Assembly (NCBI RefSeq): GCF_005080845.1
Contig: NZ_CP034858.1
Span: 62,001-126,000 of the forward strand
DNA: 64,000 nucleotides
From: Buchnera aphidicola (Rhopalosiphum padi)
Lineage (GTDB): Bacteria; Pseudomonadota; Gammaproteobacteria; Enterobacterales; Enterobacteriaceae
Direction of reading: 5' to 3'
Each line of letters begins with the position of its first letter. Positions within the stretch are counted from its first letter, which is position 1. A program made the translations under genes and the position numbers. Positions 1-9,871 of this stretch are shown here, in pieces. The notes under the pieces were generated by a model that saw only the letters and a program-made list of their open reading frames with translations, was not told the origin of the DNA and ran no database searches.

Positions 1-1285
1 ATTTTTCAAATTGATGATCATCTAAAATTCCTATTATCCTAGCTAATATTTGTCGTAAATAAATTCTTATTGTATCACTAGATATACAGTTTATTAAAGG
101 TAAAGCACGTACGCTCAAATGAAACTTATCATCATTAGATGATAAATCGACGTTTTTTAAAATATTTTTAAAAAAAAATTTTGACATTGTAAGAGCATTG
201 TCAATGCGTAATTGAAATTTTTTTTTACCTTCTTTTTTTATAATTGTATCTGGATCTTCATTTTTAGGTAACATTATAAATTTTATACTTTTTTCATCAG
301 ATATATATGGTAATGCAATTTTTAAAGTTCTCCAAGAAGCATTTCTACCTGCATCATCACCATCGTAACAGTATATAACTGTATTAGTATGACGAAAAAG
401 CATCTGTATATGTTCTTTTGTTATAGATGTACCTAATGATGAAACTACATATTCAATATTATATTGTGTTAACATAATAACATCTATATATCCTTCTACA
501 ACTAATAGATGTTTTGGTTTGGAGTGTTTTTTTTTCACTTGATATAATCCATAGATTTGTTTTCCTTTATGAAAAATATCAGTTTCATGTGAATTAAGAT
601 ATTTTGGTAAAATGTTATTTGTTATTGAACGTCCTCCAAAACTTGTAATTCTTCCATGTTGATCATGTATAGGAAAAATTATACGTCCCTGAAAGGGATC
701 ATACACATATCCATTTTTATTAGTAGAAATTATTTTGTAATATAATAAATCTTTTTCAAAATCTTTTTTTATATTGAATTTTTTAGAAAATAAATTCCAT
801 TTGTTACTTGAAAATCCAATACAAAAAAAATCAATCATATTTTTGTTGATTCCTCTTTCAATTAAGTATTTTTGTGCTGAATCAGTAAAAATAACGTTTT
901 TTTGATATAATTTAGATATTTCATCCATTAATAAATATAATTTTTGTTTTTTTAGATAATAGTTTTTTTCAATTATACTTTTTTTATCAAATGGAATTTC
1001 AATACTATGAATCGTAGCGAGTTCTTCAATACTTTCTACAAAATTTAAATTATCGTAGTTAATTAAAAAATCAATTGCGTTTCCATGTGCATTACATCCA
1101 AAACAATAATAAAATTGTTTTTCATAGCTTACAGTAAAAGATGGGGTTTTATCATTATGGAAAGGACAATGAGTTTGATAATTTTTACCATTTTTTTTTA
1201 ATTTTATTCGTGTTTCTATAAGTTCAACAATATTAGTACGAAATAATAGTTCGTTAATAAAATATTTAGGTATTGTTCCAGACAT
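1..1285 (-). CDS. dnaG: DNA primase DnaG (3' end outside window)
   Basis: Primase that lays RNA primers for replication with the DnaB helicase. I translated it by hand from the ATG at 1285-1283; the frame stays open to the left edge, giving about 428 of roughly 580 residues. The N-terminal CHC2 zinc finger is intact (Cys40, His43, Cys61, Cys64). The TOPRIM core follows, with the YDGDDAGR and EDPDT segments that bind metal. The last visible residues are in the RNA-polymerase domain, with the DnaB-binding C-terminus beyond the window. It lies 70 bases downstream of rpsU on the same strand, as in the E. coli rpsU-dnaG-rpoD operon. No frameshift was seen at the places I checked. Confidence 0.96.
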   Translation of the reverse strand, partial: MSGTIPKYFINELLFRTNIVELIETRIKLKKNGKNYQTHCPFHNDKTPSFTVSYEKQFYYCFGCNAHGNAIDFLINYDNLNFVESIEELATIHSIEIPFDKKSIIEKNYYLKKQKLYLLMDEISKLYQKNVIFTDSAQKYLIERGINKNMIDFFCIGFSSNKWNLFSKKFNIKKDFEKDLLYYKIISTNKNGYVYDPFQGRIIFPIHDQHGRITSFGGRSITNNILPKYLNSHETDIFHKGKQIYGLYQVKKKHSKPKHLLVVEGYIDVIMLTQYNIEYVVSSLGTSITKEHIQMLFRHTNTVIYCYDGDDAGRNASWRTLKIALPYISDEKSIKFIMLPKNEDPDTIIKKEGKKKFQLRIDNALTMSKFFFKNILKNVDLSSNDDKFHLSVRALPLINCISSDTIRIYLRQILARIIGILDDHQFEK

Positions 1286-1312
1286 ATATTTTTTATATGG
1301 TAGAATAAAATT

Positions 1313-1332
1313 CCGTTCTTAAAAAAGAACGG
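1313..1332 (-). terminator. Hairpin between rpsU and dnaG (internal terminator/attenuator)
   Basis: Perfect 8-bp stem, CCGTTCTT pairing with AAGAACGG around an AAAA loop. On the minus strand it is followed by AATTTTATT. It sits between the rpsU stop and the dnaG start, where E. coli has a partial terminator that makes S21 more abundant than primase. The stem is GC-richer than its surroundings, which suggests it is maintained. Confidence 0.7.
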
Positions 1333-1355
1333 CTTTTTATTTTTTAAGAAATATG

Positions 1356-1571
<216 letters not shown>

Positions 1572-1591
1572 TCAAATTTTACCTCTATTAT

Positions 1592-1610
1592 TTATACTTG
1601 ATAAGTATAA
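1592..1610 (-). promoter_or_regulatory. Palindrome in the rpsU leader
   Basis: TTATACTT and AAGTATAA form a perfect 8-bp inverted repeat with a 3-base spacer, about 12 bases upstream of the rpsU Shine-Dalgarno. It could be a leader hairpin or overlap a -10 element (TATACT). In DNA this AT-rich a chance palindrome is quite possible, so the role is unassigned. Confidence 0.3.
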
Positions 1611-1816
1611 AAAATTAACAATTAATATTTTTTTAAATTATAGAATAGATCCTATATCAATTAAGATTATTTTGTAAAGTAGCATTATCTTTTATTTATT
1701 TTGATTTTTAACTTTTTTTAGAAAACTTATTAAGTAAGTTCTTTATCAATTTAAGAATATTAATTTTAGCAATATTAATTATTTTATTTTAAATTAATTT
1801 TATAGGTGTATGAAGA

Positions 1817-2833
1817 ATGAAAGTTTTAGGTATTGAAACATCTTGCGATGATACTGGTATAGCTATTTATGATGTTTCTAAAGGTTTATTAATTAATGAA
1901 TTGCATAGTCAGAAAAAAATACATGCTAATTACGGTGGTATTATTCCAGAATTAGCATCGCGTGAACATACAAGGAAAATAATTTTTTTGTTAGATAAAA
2001 TTTTTAAAAAAAAAAATATTATGAAGGAAATTGATCTTATTGCATATACTGCGGGACCTGGTTTAGTTGGTTCTTTATTAGTCGGCGCTACATTTGCATG
2101 TTCTTTAGGTTTTTCTTTAAATATTCCTGTTTTACCTGTTAATCATATGGAAGCGCATTTATTATCACCAATGTTAGAGTATAAGTCAATTGAATTTCCA
2201 TTTATTGCATTATTAGTTTCTGGAAAGCATACACAAATAATTGCTGCTTATAAATTAGGAAAATATGAAATATTAGGAAATTCTTTAGATGATGCTGCAG
2301 GTGAGGCTTTTGACAAAACATCAAAAATGCTTGGATTAAAATATCCAAATGGACGTGAATTATCTAATTTAGCAGCTAAGGGAATAAAAAATTACTTTTA
2401 TTTTCCTCGACCTATGATACATCATTCAAGTTTAAATTTTAGTTTTTCAGGTTTAAAAACTTTTACTTCTAAAGTTATCAACAATAATATTTTAAATATT
2501 CAACAAAAAGCTAATATCGCAAGAGCTTTTGAAGATGCAGTAATCGATGTATTATTAATTAAAACTAAAAAAGCATTATATAAGAAAGGATGGAAACGTC
2601 TAGTGATAGCTGGTGGTGTCAGTGCAAATTCTTTATTACGAAAAAAATCAAAAGATATGATGAAAAAATTTTTTAATGGAAAAGTTTTTTATCCTCAATT
2701 AAAATTCTGTACAGATAATGGTGCAATGATTGCTTATCTTGGATCATTGCGTTATAAAGAAGCAAGCATAATTTCTCCATTAGAAATACTTGTTAAACCA
2801 AAATGGCCTATAGATAATTTATCTCATACTTAA
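1817..2833 (+). CDS. tsaD: tRNA N6-threonylcarbamoyladenosine transferase TsaD
   Basis: Catalytic subunit of the TsaBDE complex that transfers threonylcarbamoyl to A37 of ANN-decoding tRNAs. It is 338 residues against 337 in E. coli. The ASKHA/Kae1 fold signature is intact: [13 protein letters not shown] at the N-terminus, the metal-binding HMEAH motif (His110, His114), a GGVSANS loop and a C-terminal CTDNGAMIA motif that completes the iron site. It is divergent from rpsU and convergent with ribB. Formerly called gcp; it is not a protease. Confidence 0.97.
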   Translation: MKVLGIETSCDDTGIAIYDVSKGLLINELHSQKKIHANYGGIIPELASREHTRKIIFLLDKIFKKKNIMKEIDLIAYTAGPGLVGSLLVGATFACSLGFSLNIPVLPVNHMEAHLLSPMLEYKSIEFPFIALLVSGKHTQIIAAYKLGKYEILGNSLDDAAGEAFDKTSKMLGLKYPNGRELSNLAAKGIKNYFYFPRPMIHHSSLNFSFSGLKTFTSKVINNNILNIQQKANIARAFEDAVIDVLLIKTKKALYKKGWKRLVIAGGVSANSLLRKKSKDMMKKFFNGKVFYPQLKFCTDNGAMIAYLGSLRYKEASIISPLEILVKPKWPIDNLSHT

Positions 2834-2879
2834 TAAGTATTAGTTTTATATGTAACAATAATTTTTTTGCTACAAATTT

Positions 2880-3521
2880 TTATTTTTTATTTTTAATATA
2901 GAGAATCAAGTCTTTAATAGTTAATATTTTCATTTTTTTAGATTTTGAAAATTTTATGATTTCAGGTGTTCGAGACATAGATCCATCTTTGTTGGTTAAT
3001 TCGCAAATTACTCCATATGGTTTAAAACCGGAAAGTGACATTATTTCAACAGCTGCCTCTGTGTGTCCTGCTCTTGCTAATATTCCGCCGCTATTTGCTC
3101 TAAGAGGAAATACATGTCCTGGTCTGTTTAAATCACTAGGCTTGGCATCATCTGCTGTAGCTGTTTTTATAGTAGTCAATCGATCTTTTGCTGATACACC
3201 AGTAGAAACACCTTTTGAAGCTTCTATTGTTACTGTAAATCCAGTACGATAAGTACTGGTATTATTTCTAACCATCATAGGTAAATTCAGTTTTTTACGT
3301 TTAGATTCTGTTATACATAAACATACAATGCCACTACCATATCTAATTGTTAGAGCCATTTGCTCGACTGTCATCTTTTCGGATGAAAAAACAAGATCTC
3401 CTTCATTTTCACGTTTTTCATCATCTAATATGATAACACCTTCACCTGATTGTAAAGAAGATATCGCTTTTTCAACACGTTCTATAGGGTTTCCAAATTC
3501 AGAAAGCAGTTTTTGGTTCAT
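2880..3521 (-). CDS. ribB: 3,4-dihydroxy-2-butanone 4-phosphate synthase
   Basis: Converts ribulose 5-phosphate to the four-carbon unit of riboflavin plus formate. It is 213 residues, a monofunctional RibB with no GTP cyclohydrolase II fusion. The acidic [11 protein letters not shown] loop near residue 35 binds substrate and metal, and GHTEAAVEI near residue 153 carries the conserved catalytic region. The pathway partner ribE is in the same window at 56.0 kb. E. coli ribB has an FMN riboswitch; I could not recognise one in the leader here. Confidence 0.97.
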   Translation of the reverse strand: MNQKLLSEFGNPIERVEKAISSLQSGEGVIILDDEKRENEGDLVFSSEKMTVEQMALTIRYGSGIVCLCITESKRKKLNLPMMVRNNTSTYRTGFTVTIEASKGVSTGVSAKDRLTTIKTATADDAKPSDLNRPGHVFPLRANSGGILARAGHTEAAVEIMSLSGFKPYGVICELTNKDGSMSRTPEIIKFSKSKKMKILTIKDLILYIKNKK

Positions 3522-3760
3522 TTTGAAAACCTTCTTATATTTATTAAATAAAAAATCAGGAATGATTAAAAATTAAATATTTTCATTATATATTGAATAA
3601 AATTTAAGAGCAATGTAGAAATATATAGTTTTTCACTATATTTATGTATCTTTTTTATACCTAAGTATTACTAATAATATTTAGATATAAATTTTTTTTA
3701 AAATAATTTTATTTTTTTATAAAAAACGCAAAAAAATTTTACTAATTTTAAAATATAATA

Positions 3761-4705
3761 CTAGATATTTAAAACTGTATTTAATTGATTAATTGTTAGT
3801 GTTTCAGTGCCTATTTTTTGTACTACTATACTAGCTCCAATATTTGCGTAAAAACAGGCTTCTTCTAATGAATATCCTGTGGCTAAAGAAGAAGCTATTA
3901 TTGAAATTACAGTATCTCCTGCACCTGTTACGTCTGATGCTATTTTAGATATAGCTGGAAAATGTATAGGTTGTTTTTCAGGTTGAAACAGAGTCATACC
4001 ATTTTTTGCACGAGTAACTAATAATGCTGACAAATTTAATTCAGATACTAATTTTATTCCTCTTTGTAATATTTGTTTTTCTTCATAACATTTTCCTACT
4101 ATTTGTTCAAATTCAGAAAGATTTGGTGTTAATAAAGTAGCACCAGAATATTTTTTAAAATCTAATCCTTTTGGATCTATAAGTATAGGAACAGACATTT
4201 TTTTTGCTAAATTAATAATTTTTTTTACATTAACTAATGTACCTTTTGCATAATCTGAAAGTACTAAAACTTTATAGTATGTTAATGAATTAATAATTTT
4301 TTCATATAATAAATTAAATTTCTTTGAAATATATTTTTCTTGAAAATCTAATCTAATTAACTGTTTATTTTCTGATAAAATTCTGATTTTTGTGATTGTT
4401 TTGTTTTTTTTTATACTAATTAAATCAGGATAAATTCTGATATGATTAAGTAGTTTTTTTAATGTTAAACCTTCATAATCCGTACCAATAAAACCAATTA
4501 TTTTAGAGTTACCACCAATTTCTGCGATATTTTTAGCAACGTTTGCAGCACCACCTGGTTGTTTTTTTATTTTATTAATTGGAGCAATTGGTAGTGATTC
4601 TTCTGATAATACATAGTAATTTTTACTATACCAATAGCAATCTAATATAAGATCTCCAACGACAAGAACAAGTGCATTTTTAAAATTAATTAATTTTTTT
4701 TTCAT
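3761..4705 (-). CDS. hldE: HldE, heptose 7-phosphate kinase domain only
   Basis: The family is a two-domain enzyme of about 475 residues for ADP-heptose synthesis: an N-terminal ribokinase-like kinase and a C-terminal cytidylyltransferase (adenylyltransferase role). Here the frame ends at 314 residues, at the end of the kinase domain. The kinase looks intact: GGAANVAKN near residue 51, LTPNLSEF, and the catalytic DVTGAGDT near residue 258. No GCFD or HxGH cytidylyltransferase motif can be read in the 239 bases downstream. The product can plausibly phosphorylate heptose 7-phosphate but not make the nucleotide sugar. It may be decaying or repurposed. Confidence 0.85.
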   Translation of the reverse strand: MKKKLINFKNALVLVVGDLILDCYWYSKNYYVLSEESLPIAPINKIKKQPGGAANVAKNIAEIGGNSKIIGFIGTDYEGLTLKKLLNHIRIYPDLISIKKNKTITKIRILSENKQLIRLDFQEKYISKKFNLLYEKIINSLTYYKVLVLSDYAKGTLVNVKKIINLAKKMSVPILIDPKGLDFKKYSGATLLTPNLSEFEQIVGKCYEEKQILQRGIKLVSELNLSALLVTRAKNGMTLFQPEKQPIHFPAISKIASDVTGAGDTVISIIASSLATGYSLEEACFYANIGASIVVQKIGTETLTINQLNTVLNI

Positions 4706-4941
4706 GATAATCTCTTTAAATTATATAAAATTATTAATTTCTATTTTTAAATTGAAATAATTCAGTAAAAATAACTAAGTATTTTTTAGGTTTTTAATCC
4801 TAAAAATTAATTAATTTTTTTATATATTATATAAAAAATTATTACAAGATTTTATTTTTATAAAATTGAGATAATTATTTAATATATTTTATTCTTTCTA
4901 TTATAGAATAGAATTCTATTTTTTAGTATGGGAAAATTTTT

Positions 4942-6180
4942 ATGAAAGTATATTTAGTAGGAGGGGCTGTTCGTGATAGTTTATTAAACTTACCAATTAA
5001 AGATAGAGATTGGGTAGTAGTAGGAGGTACAAAGGAAATATTATTAAAAAAAAAATTTCAACAAGTAGGAAAAGATTTTCCTGTTTTTTTACATCCAGAA
5101 ACACACGAAGAATATGCATTAGCAAGAAAAGAAAGAAAGTCTGGTAGAGGATATACTGGTTTTCATACTGAATTTGATTCTGATGTTACGCTAGAAGAAG
5201 ATTTAATTAGACGTGATTTGACTATTAATGCTATTGCTAAAGACAAATACGGTAATTACATTGATCCTTTTCAAGGTAAAAAAGATTTAGAACTTCGATT
5301 GTTGCGTCATATTTCAGACTCTTTTATGGAAGATCCATTGCGTGTTTTACGTACAGCAAGGTTTGCAGCTAGCTTGGTTCATTTAGGTTTCCATATCGAT
5401 AATAAAACAATGATTTTAATGTCTAAGATGGTAAAAAAAAATGAACTTTTATATTTGACTAAAAATAGAATTTGGAACGAAACTGAAAAAGCTTTTAAAA
5501 CCTCTAATCCTCATGTTTATTTTCAAGTTTTACATGCTTGTCAAGCGTTATATTCTATTTTTCCAGAAATTTTTTTTCTATATGAAAGAAAAAGGTTTTC
5601 TTCTCCACTTTTTAAAAATCTATATAATAGCTGTTTTTTATCAATGGGTTTATCTAAAATACGTATTTTAACTAAAGATATTTCTATACAATTTTCTTAT
5701 TTATGTCAATTTTTACCTCAAAAAACAGAATTTTCTTCTACAAAAAAAAATTATGATGAGTATGCTGCTGCACTTGTAAAACGTTTATGTAATCGTTTTA
5801 ACGTTCCATTAAATATCCGAGAATTAGCAGTTTTAAATGCTGGTTTTTATGTATTTTTAAATTCGATTCACCATCAGTCTTCTAAAAACATTATTGATAT
5901 GTTTTCAAAAATAGATGCTTGGAGAAAACCAGATCGAATCTACAAACTATCGTTTTTATCTGATTTTAATTTATTCCATCATAATCAGAATAAAACATTC
6001 AATTTTAAATTAAAAACTGGTTTTTTAAAAAAATGTTTTTTTATTATCAAAGATATTTCTGTTAAAACAATTTTGAATCGAGGTTTTAAAGGTTATAAAA
6101 TTAGAAATGAATTAAATAAATTAAGAGTTAAAAAACTTGAATTATGGCGTATGAAAAAAAATATTTTTTTTAAAAAATAA
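4942..6180 (+). CDS. cca: CCA-adding tRNA nucleotidyltransferase with eroded HD domain
   Basis: Adds or repairs the 3' CCA of tRNAs. It is 412 residues, the E. coli length. The catalytic head is intact: GGAVRD at residues 7-12, metal aspartates Asp21 and Asp23 in KDRDW, and RRDLTINAIA at 90-99. The C-terminal region aligns without gaps to the E. coli HD domain, but its catalytic residues are replaced. The His-Asp pair corresponds to Gln256-Phe257, an upstream His to Asn229, and the later HH cluster to Lys-Asn-Tyr. The tail SKIDAWRKP is conserved, so the fold is probably kept. Three tRNAs in this window lack an encoded CCA and would depend on this enzyme. Confidence 0.95.
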   Translation: MKVYLVGGAVRDSLLNLPIKDRDWVVVGGTKEILLKKKFQQVGKDFPVFLHPETHEEYALARKERKSGRGYTGFHTEFDSDVTLEEDLIRRDLTINAIAKDKYGNYIDPFQGKKDLELRLLRHISDSFMEDPLRVLRTARFAASLVHLGFHIDNKTMILMSKMVKKNELLYLTKNRIWNETEKAFKTSNPHVYFQVLHACQALYSIFPEIFFLYERKRFSSPLFKNLYNSCFLSMGLSKIRILTKDISIQFSYLCQFLPQKTEFSSTKKNYDEYAAALVKRLCNRFNVPLNIRELAVLNAGFYVFLNSIHHQSSKNIIDMFSKIDAWRKPDRIYKLSFLSDFNLFHHNQNKTFNFKLKTGFLKKCFFIIKDISVKTILNRGFKGYKIRNELNKLRVKKLELWRMKKNIFFKK

Positions 6181-6191
6181 ATTTTTATTAT

Positions 6192-6989
6192 TTATTTTAA
6201 AAAATAAATCAATCCTGCTATTATGAAACGATAAATTCCAAAAAAAATTAATGATACTTTGTTAAGTATCTTAATTAGTTTTTTTATGAATAAAAAAGAA
6301 ACAAGAAAAGATACAGTAAATCCACCAAAAAAATATGGAATATATAACATATTAATATTATGAATATTTTTTATCAAATCTAAAATTGATGCTCCTGTTA
6401 TCAACGGAATTGAAATAATAAAAGAAAAATTTATTGCAACTGAACGTTTTAAACCTAATAATATTGCTATTGCGATACTGGCTCCAGATCTTGAAAATCC
6501 TGGATATAAACATAAAGTTTGAAAACATCCAATAATTAATGATTGTACTAAATTTATATCGTTGATAGAATTAGTTTTTAATTTTTTTGGTTTAAAAATT
6601 TCAGCAATTATCAGAAAAAATCCACCTAATATTAATGCATACATAACATTAATGGGATGAAATAATAATTTAATTTTATTATAAAAAATTAATCCTAAAA
6701 AAATTGTCGGTAAAATAGAAAAAAGAATATGTGTATTTTTTGTTTTTTTGTTATTTTTTTTCATTGGCAATCGTAATATTTTTAGTATTTTTTTATAAAA
6801 AAATAAAAAAACCGCCAAAGTAGAGCCAAGTTGGACAAATATTTCTAATATTTTAGTATCTTTGTTCTCTATATCCAACCAATGAATAAAAATGATCATA
6901 TGTCCTGTAGATGAAACAGGAAAAAATTCAGCTATCCCTTGTACTATTCCTACAGTAATAGAAATAATTATATTTTGAAGACAAAACAT
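6192..6989 (-). CDS. uppP: Undecaprenyl-diphosphate phosphatase UppP/BacA
   Basis: Inner-membrane phosphatase that recycles the undecaprenyl lipid carrier for peptidoglycan synthesis. It is 265 residues and highly hydrophobic, with about eight membrane segments. Both family motifs are visible: GIAEFFPVSSTGHM near residues 19-32, carrying the catalytic Glu/Ser/His region, and CLYPGFSRSGASI near residue 160. Convergent with cca; only 11 bases separate the two stops. Confidence 0.95.
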   Translation of the reverse strand: MFCLQNIIISITVGIVQGIAEFFPVSSTGHMIIFIHWLDIENKDTKILEIFVQLGSTLAVFLFFYKKILKILRLPMKKNNKKTKNTHILFSILPTIFLGLIFYNKIKLLFHPINVMYALILGGFFLIIAEIFKPKKLKTNSINDINLVQSLIIGCFQTLCLYPGFSRSGASIAIAILLGLKRSVAINFSFIISIPLITGASILDLIKNIHNINMLYIPYFFGGFTVSFLVSFLFIKKLIKILNKVSLIFFGIYRFIIAGLIYFLK

Positions 6990-7010
6990 CTCTTTTCCTA
7001 CCCTTATCTT

Positions 7011-7039
7011 AAAACGGTACTAAATAATAGCACCGTTTT
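7011..7039 (-). terminator. Terminator downstream of crr
   Basis: AAAACGGT and ACCGTTTT form a perfect 8-bp stem with a 13-base loop, in the 61-base gap after the crr stop and before uppP. On the minus strand the descending arm ends in TTTT. It would end the pts transcript before uppP. Confidence 0.65.
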
Positions 7040-7050
7040 TATATTAAAAA

Positions 7051-7554
7051 TCAATTATATAAAGACATAATAACTGTTTTTCCAGCAATAATTGTACCTG
7101 ATGATTTTTCTATTTTTTTAAATTTTTCTATATTAGATATTACAACTGGTGTTAAAATAGAATGAGCTTTTTCTTTTAATAAATTTAAATCAAATAAGAT
7201 AATAGTATCTCCTATTTTTACTTTTTGATTGTCTTTTGCTACTTTTTTAAAACCTTCTCCCTTTAATTTTACTGTATCAATTCCAAAATGTACGAATAAT
7301 TCTACTCCATCTTCTGAAATAATTGAAAAGGCATGCATACTATTTAGTATTTTTCCAATTGTACCATCGATTGGTGAAAGCATTTTATTTCCTGAGGGAT
7401 TAATAGCTATTCCGTCACCGACAATTTTTTTAGAAAAAACAACGTCTGGTACATCTTCAATATTTATTATATCACCTGATAAAGGTGCTAAAATATCTAT
7501 TTTTTTTGAATATTCAGGTTTTTTTTTATTAAAAAAATTAGACAAGAAACTCAT
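7051..7554 (-). CDS. crr: Glucose-specific phosphotransferase component EIIA
   Basis: Soluble PTS protein that carries phosphate from HPr to a membrane permease. It is 167 residues (E. coli 169). The phosphorylated histidine is His89 in ELFVHFGID, and His74 is the partner histidine. It is the last gene of the ptsH-ptsI-crr cluster, 44 bases after ptsI, in the E. coli order. Its transporter partner is not in the window. Confidence 0.97.
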   Translation of the reverse strand: MSFLSNFFNKKKPEYSKKIDILAPLSGDIINIEDVPDVVFSKKIVGDGIAINPSGNKMLSPIDGTIGKILNSMHAFSIISEDGVELFVHFGIDTVKLKGEGFKKVAKDNQKVKIGDTIILFDLNLLKEKAHSILTPVVISNIEKFKKIEKSSGTIIAGKTVIMSLYN

Positions 7555-7598
7555 TTTTTTCTCCTAAGTCTTTCTATAAATTAAATTTTTGTTTTTCC

Positions 7599-9311
7599 TT
7601 AAACAATAAATTTATTTAATAGATCTAAAATTTCTTTTGTAGTTGCTGCGTTTAATACTGTTTTAGCCAATTCTTGAGATTTTGAAAAAGATGTTTTACG
7701 AATAATTTCTTTAATTTTAGGAATGCTTGTTGAACTCATACTAAATTCATCTAAACCCATACCTAACAAAAGTGCAGTAACGCGTTCATCTCCTGCTAAT
7801 TCTCCACACATACCGGTCCATTTTCCATGTAAATGTGATATATCAATAACTTTTTTAATTAATTTTAGAACAGAGGGACTTATAGGATTGTAAAGATGTG
7901 AAATTAAATCATTTCCTCTATCTACGGCTAAGGTGTATTGTGTTAAATCATTAGTACCAATACTAAAAAAATCAACTTCTTTTATTAGATGTTCTGCTAT
8001 TATGGCGGATGCAGGGGTTTCTATCATAATTCCAATTTTAATATTTTTATCGAATATCAAATGTTCTTTTTTTAATTCAATTTGAAGTTTTTGAATTTCG
8101 ATTTTTAATGTTCTAATTTCTTCTACCGATATAATCATAGGAAATAAAATACAGATTTTACCAAATGCAGAAGCTCTAAGAATTGCTCTTAATTGTGCAT
8201 GTAAAATTTCTTTACGATCCATTGAAATACGTATAGCTCTCCATCCTAGAAAAGGGTTTTCTTCTTTTGGTAAATTCATGTATGGAAGATCTTTATCACC
8301 ACCAATATCCATGGTTCTGATAATAACTGACTTATTTTCCATTGATTCTACAATTTCTTTATATGCTTGAAATTGTTCATTTTCAGTAGGAAGTGTACTT
8401 CTTCCCATAAATAAAAATTCTGTTCTATATAAACCTATACATTCAGCACCATTTTTTTTTGCTGAATCAATATCTTGAATATTTCCAATATTAGATCCGA
8501 TTTTAATATTGTGTCCATCGGTAGTGGTTGCGTATAAATTTCTTAATTTTTTTAAATTTTCTTTCTTAAAAAAATATTTTTTTTCTACTTGTTTTTTTTC
8601 ATTGATTTTTTGATCAGATGGATTAATAATAATTTCATTATTAATAGAATCTAAAATAATAAAATCGTTGTTTTTTACTCTTTTAGTTATATTTACAGTA
8701 CCTACAATAGCTGGTATTTCAAGTGATCTAGCCATGATTGATGTATGTGATGTTGGACCACCTAAATCTGTAATAAATCCTAAAATATATTTTAAATTGA
8801 TTTGTGCTGTTTCTGAAGGAGTAAGGTCTTTTGAGATTAAAATAACTTGATTTTTTATATTGTTTAAATCAACAATGCTAATGTTAAGTATATTTTTTAG
8901 TAAACGAGCACCAATATCTCTTACATCAATTGCTCTGTTTTTCAAATATTCATCTTTTATTTCTTCTAATGCTTTAGCTTGTCCTTCAATAATAAATTTA
9001 GTTGCTTCTGCAGCTGATATTTTTTTTTCTTTGATTAAATCAATTATTTCTTTTTCTAGTTCTTCATCTTCAAGAAGCATTATATGACCTTCGAAGATAC
9101 CTTCTTTTTTCTTTCCAAATTTTTCGCCTGTTGCTATTTTTATTTCTGTTAGTTGTTTTACTGATTTTTTTCTACCGTCAAAGAATTTATTTATTTCTGT
9201 TTCGATGTTTTCAGTAGAAATAATTTTCCGGTTAATGACAATTTCTTCATTTTTTAATAAAAGTACATTGCCAAAAGCTATACCCGGTGATGCTAAAATG
9301 CCTGAAATCAT
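7599..9311 (-). CDS. ptsI: PTS enzyme I
   Basis: Phosphoenolpyruvate-protein phosphotransferase, the first step of the sugar phosphotransferase system. It is 570 residues (E. coli 575). The active-site His189 lies in [12 protein letters not shown]. The C-terminal PEP/Mg2+ barrel carries RTMDIGGDK, the [13 protein letters not shown] segment and the general-acid Cys in MCGELAGD. It stands between ptsH and crr, with a hairpin in the 149-base gap after ptsH. Confidence 0.97.
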   Translation of the reverse strand: MISGILASPGIAFGNVLLLKNEEIVINRKIISTENIETEINKFFDGRKKSVKQLTEIKIATGEKFGKKKEGIFEGHIMLLEDEELEKEIIDLIKEKKISAAEATKFIIEGQAKALEEIKDEYLKNRAIDVRDIGARLLKNILNISIVDLNNIKNQVILISKDLTPSETAQINLKYILGFITDLGGPTSHTSIMARSLEIPAIVGTVNITKRVKNNDFIILDSINNEIIINPSDQKINEKKQVEKKYFFKKENLKKLRNLYATTTDGHNIKIGSNIGNIQDIDSAKKNGAECIGLYRTEFLFMGRSTLPTENEQFQAYKEIVESMENKSVIIRTMDIGGDKDLPYMNLPKEENPFLGWRAIRISMDRKEILHAQLRAILRASAFGKICILFPMIISVEEIRTLKIEIQKLQIELKKEHLIFDKNIKIGIMIETPASAIIAEHLIKEVDFFSIGTNDLTQYTLAVDRGNDLISHLYNPISPSVLKLIKKVIDISHLHGKWTGMCGELAGDERVTALLLGMGLDEFSMSSTSIPKIKEIIRKTSFSKSQELAKTVLNAATTKEILDLLNKFIV

Positions 9312-9398
9312 AACATTACCTTAACTATAAAGTTCGTTTATTTTAGAGGGGGAAAACATAGAATGTCAGGCGAATATATTATTTTTTATAAAATAAAT

Positions 9399-9422
9399 CC
9401 GGAAGTAATATAAAACCTCCGG
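9399..9422 (-). terminator. Hairpin between ptsH and ptsI
   Basis: CCGGAGG and CTTCCGG (minus strand) form a 7-bp GC-rich stem with one G-U pair and a 10-base loop, followed by ATTTATTTT. It lies in the ptsH-ptsI gap. It looks like a partial terminator that would make HPr more abundant than enzyme I, or an mRNA-end stabiliser. Confidence 0.55.
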
Positions 9423-9460
9423 TATTTTTAAAAAGTTTATAAATTATTTTTAATTATAAT

Positions 9461-9718
9461 TTATTCTAGTTCTGTCATTATTTTAGATAAATGTTCAATA
9501 GCTTTTTTTTCATCTTTACCTTCTGCAGACAATGTAATAACGCTGTCTTTAACTAAACCTAACGTTTGAATTTTAAATAAACTTTTTGCATTAATAGATT
9601 TTCCGTTGTAAATAATATGAATATCGGAGAGAAAATTTTTCGCTTCTTTTACAAATTCAGCTGCAGGTCGAGTATGTAAACCATGTAAAGCGTTGATTTT
9701 AATTTCTTTTTGAAACAT
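9461..9718 (-). CDS. ptsH: Phosphocarrier protein HPr
   Basis: Relays phosphate from enzyme I to EIIA proteins. It is 85 residues, exactly the E. coli length. The phosphorylated His15 sits in LHTRPAAEF, and Ser46 is in NAKSLFKIQ. Head of the pts cluster and downstream of cysK, as in E. coli. Confidence 0.97.
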   Translation of the reverse strand: MFQKEIKINALHGLHTRPAAEFVKEAKNFLSDIHIIYNGKSINAKSLFKIQTLGLVKDSVITLSAEGKDEKKAIEHLSKIMTELE

Positions 9719-9794
9719 TTTTTTTCCTTAGGTAATATTAAGTTTATGAAATAATTTTAATATATTTTAAAATAAATATTTAATTTAAAATATT

Positions 9795-9854
9795 AAAATA
9801 CAACTTCTATAATAAAAATTAATTTATTTCTTTTTATTAAAGAAGTTGTATTTT
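9795..9854 (-). terminator. Long inverted repeat between cysK and ptsH
   Basis: A 14-bp perfect inverted repeat (arms 9795-9808 and 9841-9854, AAAATACAACTTCT) with a 32-base AT-rich loop fills most of the gap after the cysK stop. On the minus strand the second arm runs into TTTTAATATTTT. It is probably the cysK terminator or an attenuator before ptsH; the loop is longer than usual. Confidence 0.5.
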
Positions 9855-9871
9855 TAATAATGGTTTCCATT

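Noticed and set aside
2956..3252. Plus-strand open frame of 98 codons opposite ribB
   Set aside because: It is the antisense shadow of ribB, whose minus-strand motifs are unambiguous.
4907..4920. Palindrome AATAGAATTCTATT upstream of cca as an operator
   Set aside because: A single short AT-rich palindrome with no second copy or known regulator; chance is sufficient.
7229..7567. Plus-strand open frame of 112 codons opposite crr
   Set aside because: Antisense to crr, with no recognisable motif; crr is certain.
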